The translations under genes were made by a program, and so were the position numbers. Positions 17,440 through 25,976 of a DNA stretch of 53,128 nucleotides are shown piece after piece. A model generated the notes under the pieces. It made no database searches and was not told the origin of the DNA. It was given only the letters and a program-made list of their open reading frames with translations. This DNA comes from CALGLS01 sp047626155. GTDB taxonomy: Bacteria > Bacteroidota > Bacteroidia > Chitinophagales > Saprospiraceae. Every line of letters starts with the position of its first letter. The first letter of the stretch is position 1. The stretch spans positions 1 through 53,128 of the forward strand of contig JBLHRR010000020.1 in assembly GCA_047626155.1 (NCBI GenBank), given 5' to 3'.

Positions 17440-17986
17440 CCCGCCCCCACTGCTCCATCATCCAAACCTGTCCCTCCTCCCCAGGATGCACCCCATCCTC
17501 TAACAATAATGCTTCATCCATTCCAGAAAAATCTACGATCTCTTTACCATCCTCTAAAGCATATCGTTTTAACTCCTTTTGATATTTCACCATTTTCTTA
17601 GTCAAGTTTAAGTCATCTACAAAATAAGTATCCAAAGAGTAATTTTCTCTGGTAATAATCGGAGTAGGAATTCCAACTATAGAAGCAATACCATGAAATT
17701 TTGCTTGTCTGGTCATCGCATGAATGTTTGCGATTACCTGGGAGATACTTAGGTTAAGCCAGAGGTCATTTGTCCCTCCCATTATAAAAAGATGACTTGG
17801 CTTATGCGCAAGGACATCTTCTGAAAACCTGGAGAGCATACCGGTAGTTGTATCACCAGAGATGCCGCTATTGATGATTTCCAAATTGTGTTTTTGATGG
17901 AGGAGCTTAGTCCATCTCTTCAACTTGTCAATGTTATACCCTTCGGTTAGGCTGTCTCCCAGCGTGACTAATTTTTTAATCTGCAT
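17426..17986 (-). CDS. SGNH/GDSL-family hydrolase
   Basis: About 186 residues when started at MQIKKLVTLGDSLTEGYN (17986). The longer start at 18037 would run into the upstream EI24 gene's end only 16 bases away. Catalytic blocks of SGNH hydrolases are visible: the nucleophile serine in GDSLTEGY, the oxyanion glycine in INSGISGDTT, the asparagine in MGGTNDLW and the Asp/His pair in EDGVHPGEEG. No signal peptide, so a cytoplasmic esterase, thioesterase or lysophospholipase-like activity is expected (TesA-like). It probably shares a transcript with the EI24 gene upstream and the 62-residue gene downstream. The substrate is unknown. Confidence 0.85.
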   Translation of the reverse strand: MQIKKLVTLGDSLTEGYNIDKLKRWTKLLHQKHNLEIINSGISGDTTTGMLSRFSEDVLAHKPSHLFIMGGTNDLWLNLSISQVIANIHAMTRQAKFHGIASIVGIPTPIITRENYSLDTYFVDDLNLTKKMVKYQKELKRYALEDGKEIVDFSGMDEALLLEDGVHPGEEGQVWMMEQWGRDGAR

Positions 17987-18020
17987 TGTGTTTTTTGATC
18001 TTTTATCTTCTGTCATTCTC

Positions 18021-18824
18021 TCAAGCCATTTTGACATTTTCTACTTCCGTTGTTTCAAGAGAATATCTAAAACCATATATCGAAGCAGCTATTCCTCCAA
18101 AGACAGGAGCTAACAATGGCCCCACCAATGGAATATATAACAATAGTGTGACAACTAATCCTAATATAAAGGCTGCGCCTAAATGCTGTCGTATAATCGT
18201 CTGGCTTTGCTTGAGTTTAAAAGAAAACTGTTCGTTATAATTATCTAAAAAAGCATAGCCAATGAAATAAGCATATACAAAAAACATTGCTGTTGCGGTT
18301 AGTTCTTTGAAACCGAGAAGAGACAAAGCCAAACTAATCATCACTTGAACAGCGATCCCTTTTACAAAAGTCCATCCCATTAATTTAATCATTCGTATCT
18401 CTGCTTTATAAAATTCCTTAAAGGTTGGATTACTTTTTTCTTTAGTAAGAATAGACAGCGTTTTTATACAAAAATAAAAAATAATGACTTCGAGTAAAAT
18501 CAACAATAGGTATTTAGTTCCTCCTGAAAACATGGTATGCTTACTACCTTCGTCTATAACATTGGGCATTGCGCTCATGTCTGTGGAGGTATTTGCGGGG
18601 GCTAGCTGTTCTATATTATCCCAGGATAAGTGCCCCCAAAGATCACCTAACAAATACCAGGAAAATAGAACGGAGATCATGATCATCATCATTCCGATCC
18701 ATTTATATTCGAAGAAACCATTCCATAACTTATTTTCTTTTATGAAAAAAGGGGTTTCTATCATCACCTGGATCATGCTAAATACCTGCGGTAAAAAATC
18801 TTCAAAGTTGAATTTTTTAAACAT
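18021..18824 (-). CDS. EI24-domain (CysZ-like) integral membrane protein
   Basis: About 267 residues from MFKKFNFEDFLPQVFSMIQ; the frame can be read 12 codons further upstream. There are at least five or six hydrophobic segments. The C-terminal stretch NEQFSFKLKQSQTIIRQH, followed by GAAFILGLVVTLLLYIPLVG and the glycine/proline-rich PLLAPVFGGIAASIYG, matches the EI24 family. CysZ, a sulfate uptake protein, belongs to it. No sulfur-assimilation gene adjoins it, so I do not assign sulfate transport. It ends 35 bases before the hydrolase start, consistent with an operon. Confidence 0.68.
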   Translation of the reverse strand: MFKKFNFEDFLPQVFSMIQVMIETPFFIKENKLWNGFFEYKWIGMMMIMISVLFSWYLLGDLWGHLSWDNIEQLAPANTSTDMSAMPNVIDEGSKHTMFSGGTKYLLLILLEVIIFYFCIKTLSILTKEKSNPTFKEFYKAEIRMIKLMGWTFVKGIAVQVMISLALSLLGFKELTATAMFFVYAYFIGYAFLDNYNEQFSFKLKQSQTIIRQHLGAAFILGLVVTLLLYIPLVGPLLAPVFGGIAASIYGFRYSLETTEVENVKMA

Positions 18825-18924
18825 CTGTTTCTTGTTTTGTCTAAGCAAAATAGTGCACATATCGCTCTGACGTACTGCGCTCGATAGAAAATATTAATTT
18901 TAATGTTACCCCATTCACAATCCA

Positions 18925-19269
18925 TTATTTTAAAAATTCAGAAGGGCACATTTTTACGTCTCCAAAAAACACATCCACTACCTTCACATTTTGAGGAACA
19001 TAGCGTATTTCATAACAGGCATTAACCAAGATATCATCATTTAGAACGTCTCTTATAAATTCAACTCTCCTCCCAGAAGCAAAATACTCTAAATATACAA
19101 TATCTCTCCGGCCAACTTTTGAGACAACAACATCTTTTTTTATTTGATAAACATGAGCAATCCCTAGTACTCCATTTTCTTCCATCAACTCATTCCTCTC
19201 CTGCACTTTAACAAACAAGAAAGAAAGTCCTAAAAACACCACTAATAATACATGCCAATTCTTCAACAT
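18925..19269 (-). CDS. Small membrane-anchored hypothetical protein
   Basis: About 114 residues: one N-terminal hydrophobic helix (HVLLVVFLGLSFLFVKVQ) followed by a roughly 85-residue domain rich in alternating hydrophobic strands (DVVVSKVGRRDIVYLEYF, then ACYEIRYVPQNVKVVDVFF). The shape resembles DUF3592-like small beta domains but I cannot assign a family. The start could be ATG 19275 or 19269. It precedes the EI24 gene on the same strand, about 100 bases away. Confidence 0.6.
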   Translation of the reverse strand: MLKNWHVLLVVFLGLSFLFVKVQERNELMEENGVLGIAHVYQIKKDVVVSKVGRRDIVYLEYFASGRRVEFIRDVLNDDILVNACYEIRYVPQNVKVVDVFFGDVKMCPSEFLK

Positions 19270-19382
19270 AAACATCTGTTAATTTAAAGAACAATTCATT
19301 TCTTCAGATTGAACAAAAGCAAACTACTACCCCTACTCTCACCTCAATGCCCCCGCGTTCGCTCCGGTAATTGCTCCTACAT

Positions 19383-20957
19383 TTATCCATTCCCAAACCT
19401 CCCCACCACCCGCGAAACCACTACCATCGTCACCAAGCCGCTCACCATCGCCAAGGTCCGAAAAGGAAACAACACCACCCCATCCTCAATCATCGGATAA
19501 TCAATCATAATCGGAATACCCAAGGTCGGCTCCCCACCACCAAAACGCAAAATAAAAGCAACTGCAAAACCAGAAATCGCCCCTACCGTATTCGCCTTAG
19601 GATCAAAAAGTGCACAAACCAGCGCCGGGAATAACAAACAATATACGAAGTCACTACAAAGAAACCAAAGCGCGTAAATACTACTTACTTTCAAAGCCAA
19701 CAAAGTCGCCGCCATACCAATCAACCAGATACACTTTTGAATCACTTTACGTAAGTTTTCAGGACTAACATCCGGCTTAATAAGCGGTCGGTAAATATTC
19801 CAACCCGCCATCGAAGAAGCAGAAAGAATAGACGAATCTACAGAAGACATCACTGCGGCAGCAATGGCCCCAAGACCAATAGTTGCTACCCAGGGATTGG
19901 TCAAATAACGAACAACGTAAGGCAAAGTAGACGCTCCATCCGGAGGTGCGACGAGCCCCATCGCTTCCCAGTTTGCAACATCACCAATAACCCCAATCAT
20001 AATGGCAGGAATAGCCATCAACAGACAAACAAATCCAGCAACAATAGATAACCACATCGCGGTCTTTTCATTTTTTGCGCTAAGCACCCGCTGAAAATAA
20101 ACCTGCCAGGGAATGCCGCCAAAAGTTAGCAGCAATGCGTAATCCCACCAATTCCAATAATAGGAACCGAGGGCTTCTCTGCTTGGAATCAAGGTAGCCG
20201 CAGCGCCTTTCTTTTCCACGTAGGCTGCCCAAGCAGCTTCCATACCGCCCACATTCTGAAAGGCATATGGCAAAACGATCAATAAACCTATCGCTAACAA
20301 TAACAATTGTAATACATCTGTTAGGGCAACAGCCCAGAGCCCACCAATCGCAGTATAAGCCACCGCGATAATTGCAGATAAAACGATAGAAGTGTCGGTA
20401 TCTAAACCCAGTACGGTTCCGAAGGTAGTTCCTAATGCCGTGAGTATAGCGGCAGACCAAAAGATCTCTCCGGTCAGCGCCGGAATAAAAAATAGAGCCG
20501 CAGCTTTTTTGCCAAAACGATCCGCGATAGGATCGAGCATCGTGGTATATTTACGGCGGCGCATCGGACGGGCAAAGAAAATACCTCCGATGATGAGACT
20601 GAGTGCATATCCCCAGGGCGCTTGCACCCAGACCAGACCAGAGGAAGCGGTGTACTCTGCTGTTCCATTGATATAGCCACCACCCACCCAGGTGGCACTC
20701 ATCGTAAAAACAGCAACAAAAAGCGGCATAGAACGACCTGCCAATAACCAATCGCTACCTTCATCCCCTTGCTTCTTTTTCGCAATATAACTTCCTATAT
20801 AAAAGACAGCGGCATAAAAAATCATCATAGAAATGAAGCCGGGCCAGAAGACGTCACCGGCTGCTAAATAGTAGGTAGATAGAATCGCCAGAAGGAAAAA
20901 TACCACGAAAAGAAAGTACCTGCTTCGGAGCAGTGACGGAAGACTTGTGTTTTGCAT
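19383..20957 (-). CDS. Sodium:solute symporter closely resembling the high-affinity choline transporter CHT1 (SLC5A7)
   Basis: A 524-residue SSS-family protein with about 13 hydrophobic segments. Many stretches match my recollection of animal CHT1 rather than the general family: WVGGGYINGTAE (90-101), VQAPWGYALSLIIGGIFFA with PMR, YTTMLDP, FIPALTGEIFWSAAI, GGIPWQVYFQRVLS, AIPAIMIGVIG, GLGAIAAAVMSSVDSSILSA and GGEPTLGIP followed by FPFRTLAMV. CHT1 imports choline with sodium. The divergent neighbour is a phosphatidylcholine synthase, which consumes free choline, and this strongly supports choline as substrate. The long regulatory C-terminal tail of animal CHT1 is absent. It sits in the inner membrane. 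Confidence 0.85.
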   Translation of the reverse strand: MQNTSLPSLLRSRYFLFVVFFLLAILSTYYLAAGDVFWPGFISMMIFYAAVFYIGSYIAKKKQGDEGSDWLLAGRSMPLFVAVFTMSATWVGGGYINGTAEYTASSGLVWVQAPWGYALSLIIGGIFFARPMRRRKYTTMLDPIADRFGKKAAALFFIPALTGEIFWSAAILTALGTTFGTVLGLDTDTSIVLSAIIAVAYTAIGGLWAVALTDVLQLLLLAIGLLIVLPYAFQNVGGMEAAWAAYVEKKGAAATLIPSREALGSYYWNWWDYALLLTFGGIPWQVYFQRVLSAKNEKTAMWLSIVAGFVCLLMAIPAIMIGVIGDVANWEAMGLVAPPDGASTLPYVVRYLTNPWVATIGLGAIAAAVMSSVDSSILSASSMAGWNIYRPLIKPDVSPENLRKVIQKCIWLIGMAATLLALKVSSIYALWFLCSDFVYCLLFPALVCALFDPKANTVGAISGFAVAFILRFGGGEPTLGIPIMIDYPMIEDGVVLFPFRTLAMVSGLVTMVVVSRVVGRFGNG

Positions 20958-21182
20958 GCGTTGGTTGCTTTGCGGAAAGATACGTAAGAATCTTTGTGTT
21001 TACAGGATGATTTCCTTTTCTTTGAGCGGAGGCTTAATTGTGTTTAGGAAACTTAGACGATCAAAAGAAAAATCGCCTTTTTCACCGCTCAGAAGAACCA
21101 GCGCATTCAAAAACATTAACATCTCCTTTTGAACCTAAAACAAGAACTACTGCGTTAATACTATTAACTAAAAACAAACAAC

Positions 21183-21896
21183 TTGTCCATACCACAACCA
21201 ACCTTTGTCCAAAAATCATTAGCCTGGTCCGTCCACCTTTTCACCGCCACTGGTTTGTTGTCTGGTTTTATGGCCATCCTCGCCATCAATGAACACGACT
21301 GGCCACAAGCGATGCTCTGGCTTTTACTCTGTTTATTTATTGACGGAATAGATGGAACCTTCGCCCGAATTTTCAATGTAAAAGAAGTGTTGCCAAATGT
21401 AGATGGAAAAACCATCGACTATGTCATCGACTTTGCGACCTACGCTATTATCCCCGCCTACTTTTTTTACATGGCCGAACTCGTAGCAGATGTTTGGCGG
21501 CTCCCTTGCGTGGCGATTATATTGTTGGTTTCTGCATTATACTACGGCAAGGAAGGCATGGTTTCCGATGATAACTATTTCATTGGCTTTCCGGTGATGT
21601 GGAATATGGTGGTCTTTTTCATGGTCTTTATTTTCCCCCAAATCCCGATGCTACAAACTGCAATGGTCTTCTTTTTCGCGATCTTGCATTTCGTCCCCAT
21701 CAAATTCGTATACCCTAGTCAGAACGCCCGCTTCTTCAAAACAACGATTGCTATGACCGCTCTCTTTTTTGTAATGGTCTTGTTGAGTATTTATTATTAT
21801 CCAATCATTCCACTATGGGTAAAGGCGCTGGCTTATGGAACGGTTGTTTATTATGGAGGGATGGCGGTTTATATTACTTGGGGATTGAGGGAGTGA
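21183..21896 (+). CDS. pcs: Phosphatidylcholine synthase (CDP-diacylglycerol:choline phosphatidyltransferase)
   Basis: A 237-residue CDP-alcohol phosphatidyltransferase that joins choline to CDP-diacylglycerol to give phosphatidylcholine and CMP at the inner membrane. The catalytic signature reads DGIDGTFAR (54-62), then VKEVLPNVDGKTIDYVID ending at D83, with the long insert and the following FATYAIIPAYFFY that mark the Pcs branch of rhizobia and related bacteria. About seven to eight membrane helices follow. The frame starts at TTG 21183; the next in-frame ATG would remove helix 1, so TTG is the best start. It is divergent, 225 bases away, from the CHT1-like choline transporter. Confidence 0.88.
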   Translation: MSIPQPTFVQKSLAWSVHLFTATGLLSGFMAILAINEHDWPQAMLWLLLCLFIDGIDGTFARIFNVKEVLPNVDGKTIDYVIDFATYAIIPAYFFYMAELVADVWRLPCVAIILLVSALYYGKEGMVSDDNYFIGFPVMWNMVVFFMVFIFPQIPMLQTAMVFFFAILHFVPIKFVYPSQNARFFKTTIAMTALFFVMVLLSIYYYPIIPLWVKALAYGTVVYYGGMAVYITWGLRE

Positions 21897-22112
21897 ATAT
21901 TACTTTAAATCACTACCGTAAACTCTTCGGGAATAATAACGATTATCTTTCTAACTTCATTTAATGGGTCTACGAACCGGGAGGATACTCTCCTTTGGAC
22001 GTCCTAATGTACCAAATGCATAGCTATTGTTCCTCCTTTGATATGACATATCTCCAAACGATCTTTGGCTTGGGTATGCCATATCCTTAGATTTCGCTCA
22101 GCTCGCAGAAAA

Positions 22113-22147
22113 AACGTTGCGCCCTCGTTGTACTGTAGCCGTTACCC
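22113..22147 (-). repeat. Degenerate GCAACG-type repeat, copy 4
   Basis: ACGTTGCGCC, then CTCGTTG, then GCCGTTACC share the parts of the family core with insertions. Like the others it lies just beyond a minus-strand stop codon, here that of the Rof-like gene at 22153. The match is weaker than among copies 1-3. Confidence 0.35.
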
Positions 22148-22152
22148 CCACA

Positions 22153-22413
22153 CTATACCCCACAATACCCCTCAAATTCCCTCCCATCAATTTTCGACAA
22201 ACGATCTAACCGAACCCTCTCCCCATTTTCCAAAAGAATAAACTCCTCCCCTTCTTTAGCAAAAACGTCTTTTAATATCGTCTCTGCTTCCAAGTCTTTT
22301 CCAGCTTCATTTTGATAATCAATTTTGATTTTTTGCTTACGCATAATGAGCAGCACCACCTCGTCGTAAAGATTGCAGTCTATCGGTTTATAATCAGTCT
22401 TTTCCTTTTTCAT
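22153..22413 (-). CDS. Rho-binding antiterminator-like protein (Rof/YaeO family)
   Basis: An 86-residue protein. The opening YKPIDCNLYDEVVLLIMR parallels the YxPIxCxxYDxLE start of E. coli Rof, and the rest follows the Sm-like beta-barrel pattern (KIKIDYQNEAGKDLEAETIL, then EEFILLENGERVRLDRLSKI). Rof binds Rho and reduces Rho-dependent termination, so this is a candidate transcription regulator. It is monocistronic on the minus strand and divergent from comEC. The family call rests on a short alignment made by eye. Confidence 0.62.
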   Translation of the reverse strand: MKKEKTDYKPIDCNLYDEVVLLIMRKQKIKIDYQNEAGKDLEAETILKDVFAKEGEEFILLENGERVRLDRLSKIDGREFEGYCGV

Positions 22414-22469
22414 ATCAACTTATTTTTAAAACACATTACAATGTAAAACTAATAATATTGAGTATTTCT

Positions 22470-22500
22470 TTTGGCAATAAACAATTCTTTCCTATCTTGG
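22470..22500 (+). promoter_or_regulatory. Bacteroidota-type promoter for the comEC operon
   Basis: TTTG (22470-22473), exactly 19 bases, then TATCTTGG (22493-22500), against the consensus TTTG-N19-TAnnTTTG with one mismatch in the -7 box. The predicted start is near 22507, leaving a leader of about 43 bases before the comEC ATG. Confidence 0.65.
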
Positions 22501-22549
22501 TTCTGACAATAGGTCTCTTATTGTCCAAAACATACTAAACGAAAACACC

Positions 22550-24661
22550 ATGTTCAACTGGCGCGAAGTCCCTTTCGTACGTTTGTTGATGCCGCTGCTT
22601 CTTGGCATTGCAGTAGCCTTGTATGTCAATATTCCACTTCACTTTTTAAACATTGTAATTTTATTGTTTTTTATTGCCATTATCTTTTTGGCAAACCGTA
22701 AACTAGAAACCGGCATCAAAGACCTTTTCAGTATTTTGGTTCACCTCATCTTATTATTGGTGGGTTATCAACTGACCATTTATCAAAACGACTTTCATAA
22801 AGCGCAGCATTTCCGTCATTCTTTATCAAAAGAAAACACCATCATTGGCACGGTCACAAGCGTTAAAAGTTCCGGGCGTTTTTTGAATACAAACCTTGCG
22901 GTTGAACAAATTAAATCAGGAAACGATACTATTCTACACCGTTGCGGAAACATTATGTTATCCATTGATCAGGCAGAATTAAAGGAGGCGCCGGAATATG
23001 GAGATCGACTTATTGTTTCAGCATATATCAAAGAACTGGAAGGGCCTAAAAACCCCGCAGCTTTCGATTATCGCTTGTTTTTAAGAATGAAAGGAATTTA
23101 TCATCAGGCTTTTGTGAAGGGAGAACGGTGGGCGAAAATCGAAACAGGTACTGGAAATCCACTCCTTGCCTGGACCGGAACGCTTAGAGCTGAACTACTA
23201 AAAACCCTCCGCCTTTATTTACCGACAGAAAACGAATATGCCGTTGGTGCCGCTATGCTCCTTGGCTTTCGAGATGGCATGAATGAGGAAATCAAAAATG
23301 CCTACGCAGGTACCGGTGCTACCCACGTTATGGCGGTCTCTGGTTTACATATCGGTTTGGTTTTTCTCGGTCTGGGTTTGTTATTGCGGTTGCTACTTTG
23401 GCGAAATAAATTCATGCGTTTTTTCAAACCTTGTATCATGCTCACCGGGATCTGGCTCTTTGCTTTGCTCTCCGGCGCTTCGCCATCAGCTATGCGGGCA
23501 GCCTTTATGTTCAGCCTCATTATTGTCTCACAATCCTTAAACCGGGAAGGAAGCATTTACAATACACTGGCTTCTTCTGCCTTTTGTTTGTTGATTTACA
23601 ATCCTTTTTTATTGATGGAAGTGGGTTTTCAACTCTCCTATTTGGCGGTGACCGGCATTGTTTATTTCCAACCGAAAATTTATAAACTGTGGTTCATTGA
23701 AAATAAAATTGGCAACTATCTCTGGCAAATGGCAAGCGTGGGTTTGGCTGCTCAGTTGATTACTTTTCCTTTGAGCATTTTTTATTTCCATCAATTCCCC
23801 GTTTATTTCTGGCTCTCGGGTTTGATTGTCGTTCCAGCAGCGACTTTTATAATTGGACTTGGTGCTCTGCTTTTTCTAAGTCATTATTACCTTCCTTTCC
23901 TTAGTATTTTTGTTGGGAAAACATTGTGGTGGGTCATTACGCTAATGAACGGAATGATCTTTTTAATTCGAAAACTGCCTGCGGGTTTGATTGATGGCAT
24001 TTGGATTGGCTTCGCTGTATTTATATTGTTATACCTCGTCATTTCCACTTCTGTTATAGCAATCAACAGTAAGCAATCCCGCTGGGCGATGTACGCTTTG
24101 GGCTTCTTCGTTTTGGCAATAGGCATTAGCTCCTTCACTGACATTCAACAGCAACAACAGACATCAGTCGTTTTCTATCACAGTCCTAAAAATACGCTGA
24201 TTGATTTTATAGATGGGCAATCTGTTGTCACTTTTAAAAATGAATCGCTTTCGCAAAAAAAGAAAAACCGGGCAGCGGGAAATCACCAAGCTTCCATTGG
24301 CATTGATAACGTTGAAGAATTCTTGTTACAAACAGATACTACTTTTGAGAAAGGGCCATTAAAATACCAAAAGCCTTTTGTTCAGTTCCATGAACATCGT
24401 TTTGCTTTGATAGATCAACTCCCCTTCCAAAAACCAGAAGCCCCTATTGAGGTCGATTTTTTATTGCTTTATAACAATCCTCAACTCAAACTTTCTACGC
24501 TACTCGAATACTTCGATTTTGACACCTTAATAATTGGCAGTTCCAATACTAGGAAGCAGACCGAGCGATGGATAGACGACTGCAAAGCCTCAGGCAAAAA
24601 CCATTACAGCATTTCTAAGTCAGGCGCTTTCATTTTCACCCCAAATCAAACCAAGCAATGA
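22550..24661 (+). CDS. comEC: ComEC/Rec2-family DNA uptake channel protein
   Basis: A 703-residue polytopic membrane protein. It has an N-terminal DUF4131 region with a beta-rich OB-like part (about 85-190) and the Competence domain, marked by THVMAVSGLHIGLVFLGLGL near residue 258 and by SGASPSAMRAAFMFSLIIVS. ComEC forms the inner-membrane channel for single-stranded DNA during transformation. The C-terminal 150 residues are soluble, but I see no HxHxDH metallo-beta-lactamase motif, so this is the short, nuclease-less Bacteroidota form. Its TGA overlaps the ATG of the HhH gene by four bases. The role in competence is inferred from family and neighbour. Confidence 0.93.
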   Translation: MFNWREVPFVRLLMPLLLGIAVALYVNIPLHFLNIVILLFFIAIIFLANRKLETGIKDLFSILVHLILLLVGYQLTIYQNDFHKAQHFRHSLSKENTIIGTVTSVKSSGRFLNTNLAVEQIKSGNDTILHRCGNIMLSIDQAELKEAPEYGDRLIVSAYIKELEGPKNPAAFDYRLFLRMKGIYHQAFVKGERWAKIETGTGNPLLAWTGTLRAELLKTLRLYLPTENEYAVGAAMLLGFRDGMNEEIKNAYAGTGATHVMAVSGLHIGLVFLGLGLLLRLLLWRNKFMRFFKPCIMLTGIWLFALLSGASPSAMRAAFMFSLIIVSQSLNREGSIYNTLASSAFCLLIYNPFLLMEVGFQLSYLAVTGIVYFQPKIYKLWFIENKIGNYLWQMASVGLAAQLITFPLSIFYFHQFPVYFWLSGLIVVPAATFIIGLGALLFLSHYYLPFLSIFVGKTLWWVITLMNGMIFLIRKLPAGLIDGIWIGFAVFILLYLVISTSVIAINSKQSRWAMYALGFFVLAIGISSFTDIQQQQQTSVVFYHSPKNTLIDFIDGQSVVTFKNESLSQKKKNRAAGNHQASIGIDNVEEFLLQTDTTFEKGPLKYQKPFVQFHEHRFALIDQLPFQKPEAPIEVDFLLLYNNPQLKLSTLLEYFDFDTLIIGSSNTRKQTERWIDDCKASGKNHYSISKSGAFIFTPNQTKQ

Positions 24662-25860
24662 ATAAAGTCATCCGTACCTTCTTCTTTTTTTCAAAGCGTG
24701 AGCGTATCGGTGTAGCTGTATTGCTGACTATTCTCTTTGGGTTCATCCTGGCTCCTCGTGTTTATTCCTTTTTCCAAACGGAAGAAATCGCTGACTTTTC
24801 CACATTTGACCAGGCGATTACTTTGCTTGATAAAAATAACGCTGGCACTAAAAGCTATAAAAATTCAAATCGAAATAACAATCAAAATACAAACGTGCCG
24901 ATTGAAAACATCAGCCTCTTCCCCTTCGATCCAAACAACATTTCTAAAGACAGCATGCTTTTACTAGGCATTCCTCAAAAGACAGCCAACATCATTGCCA
25001 ACTATAGAAATAAAGGTGGGCAGTTTTACAAACCCGAAAGCTTTAAAAAAATGTATACACTTTCTCCTGAGCTCTATCAAAAACTAAAACCCTACATAAC
25101 CATAAAAGCAAATGGAAAATCCAAACCACAATTTGTCAAAAAATTTGACAAAAAAGAAAGTACGCCGAAAACAATAAAGCTATATTTATTCGACCCAAAC
25201 CAGGCCACGCTCGAAGAGTTACAACAACTAGGGCTGAGCAAAAAAACGAGTACTACTTTGATAAAATTCAGAAGCAAAGGTGGGAAGTTTTACAAAAAAG
25301 AAGACCTCAAAAAAGTTTATGGCCTCTCCGAAAACCAATACCAACAACTTGAAACTTACATCAATATCCCTCAAAAACAATTTGCAGAAAACAATATTCC
25401 TACAAGTTATAATAAGCCCTCCGACAGAATAGCAAACTCCTCGGAAGTCAATCTTAAAAAGCCCATCAAAATCGACATCAACAAAGCTACCCCAGAAGAC
25501 TGGCAAAGTCTATATGGTATCGGGCCCGCCTATGCGAAAAGGATTACCAACTTTCGCGCTAAGCTTGGCGGCTTTTCCAATATCAAACAGGTGGCGGAAA
25601 CTTACGGCATTCCGGACAGTACCTTCCAGAAAATCAAAGCGTCACTACTACCCTCTCCCATCCTCCAAAAAATTCAGCTGAATTCCTGCGATGCAAAAGC
25701 CCTATCGGATCATCCTTATATTAAGTATCAGTTGGCCAATACCATCATTGCTTACAGAAAGCAGCATGGGCCCTATGAAAAAGTAGAAGATTTGATGGAG
25801 ATTGGAAATTTAAGCGAGGAGGTTTTTAAAAGGATAAAACCTTATCTGACTGTTGAGTAG
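24658..25860 (+). CDS. Membrane-anchored helix-hairpin-helix DNA-binding protein (ComEA-like)
   Basis: A 400-residue protein with one N-terminal membrane helix (GVAVLLTILFGFILAPRVYS) and four helix-hairpin-helix units: LGIPQKTANIIANYRNKGGQ, LGLSKKTSTTLIKFRSKGGK, IDINKATPEDWQSLYGIGPA with the following KRITNFRAKLGGF, and the last with YKQLANTIIAYRK-like spacing (ANTIIAYRKQHGPYEKVEDL). ComEA-type HhH proteins bind incoming duplex DNA. With four units it is much longer than the classical single-HhH ComEA. The four-base ATGA overlap with comEC shows translational coupling, supporting a joint role in DNA uptake. Confidence 0.88.
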   Translation: MNKVIRTFFFFSKRERIGVAVLLTILFGFILAPRVYSFFQTEEIADFSTFDQAITLLDKNNAGTKSYKNSNRNNNQNTNVPIENISLFPFDPNNISKDSMLLLGIPQKTANIIANYRNKGGQFYKPESFKKMYTLSPELYQKLKPYITIKANGKSKPQFVKKFDKKESTPKTIKLYLFDPNQATLEELQQLGLSKKTSTTLIKFRSKGGKFYKKEDLKKVYGLSENQYQQLETYINIPQKQFAENNIPTSYNKPSDRIANSSEVNLKKPIKIDINKATPEDWQSLYGIGPAYAKRITNFRAKLGGFSNIKQVAETYGIPDSTFQKIKASLLPSPILQKIQLNSCDAKALSDHPYIKYQLANTIIAYRKQHGPYEKVEDLMEIGNLSEEVFKRIKPYLTVE

Positions 25861-25890
25861 GTAGTTTACTCTTTTAGTGTATTTTTTAAT

Positions 25891-25963
25891 CACAAAGGGC
25901 ACTAAGATGCACAAAGTTCTTAGTTAATACTATTAAACTTTGTGCATCTTTGCGCCCTTTGTG
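25891..25963. terminator. Long inverted repeat between convergent HhH and fbp genes
   Basis: CACAAAGGGCACTAAGATGC with ACAAAGTT (25891-25918) is matched by AACTTTGTGCATCTTTGCGC with CCTTTGTG (25936-25963). That is 28-bp arms with only two mismatches and a 17-nt loop. It can act as a terminator in both directions. The CACAAAG words are internally repetitive. Confidence 0.6.
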
Positions 25964-25976
25964 GTTAGCTCTCTCT

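Noticed and set aside
20958..21182. Consensus promoter between the choline transporter and pcs genes
   Set aside because: The divergent arrangement requires promoters here, but I found no TAnnTTTG box with a matching -33 element on either strand.
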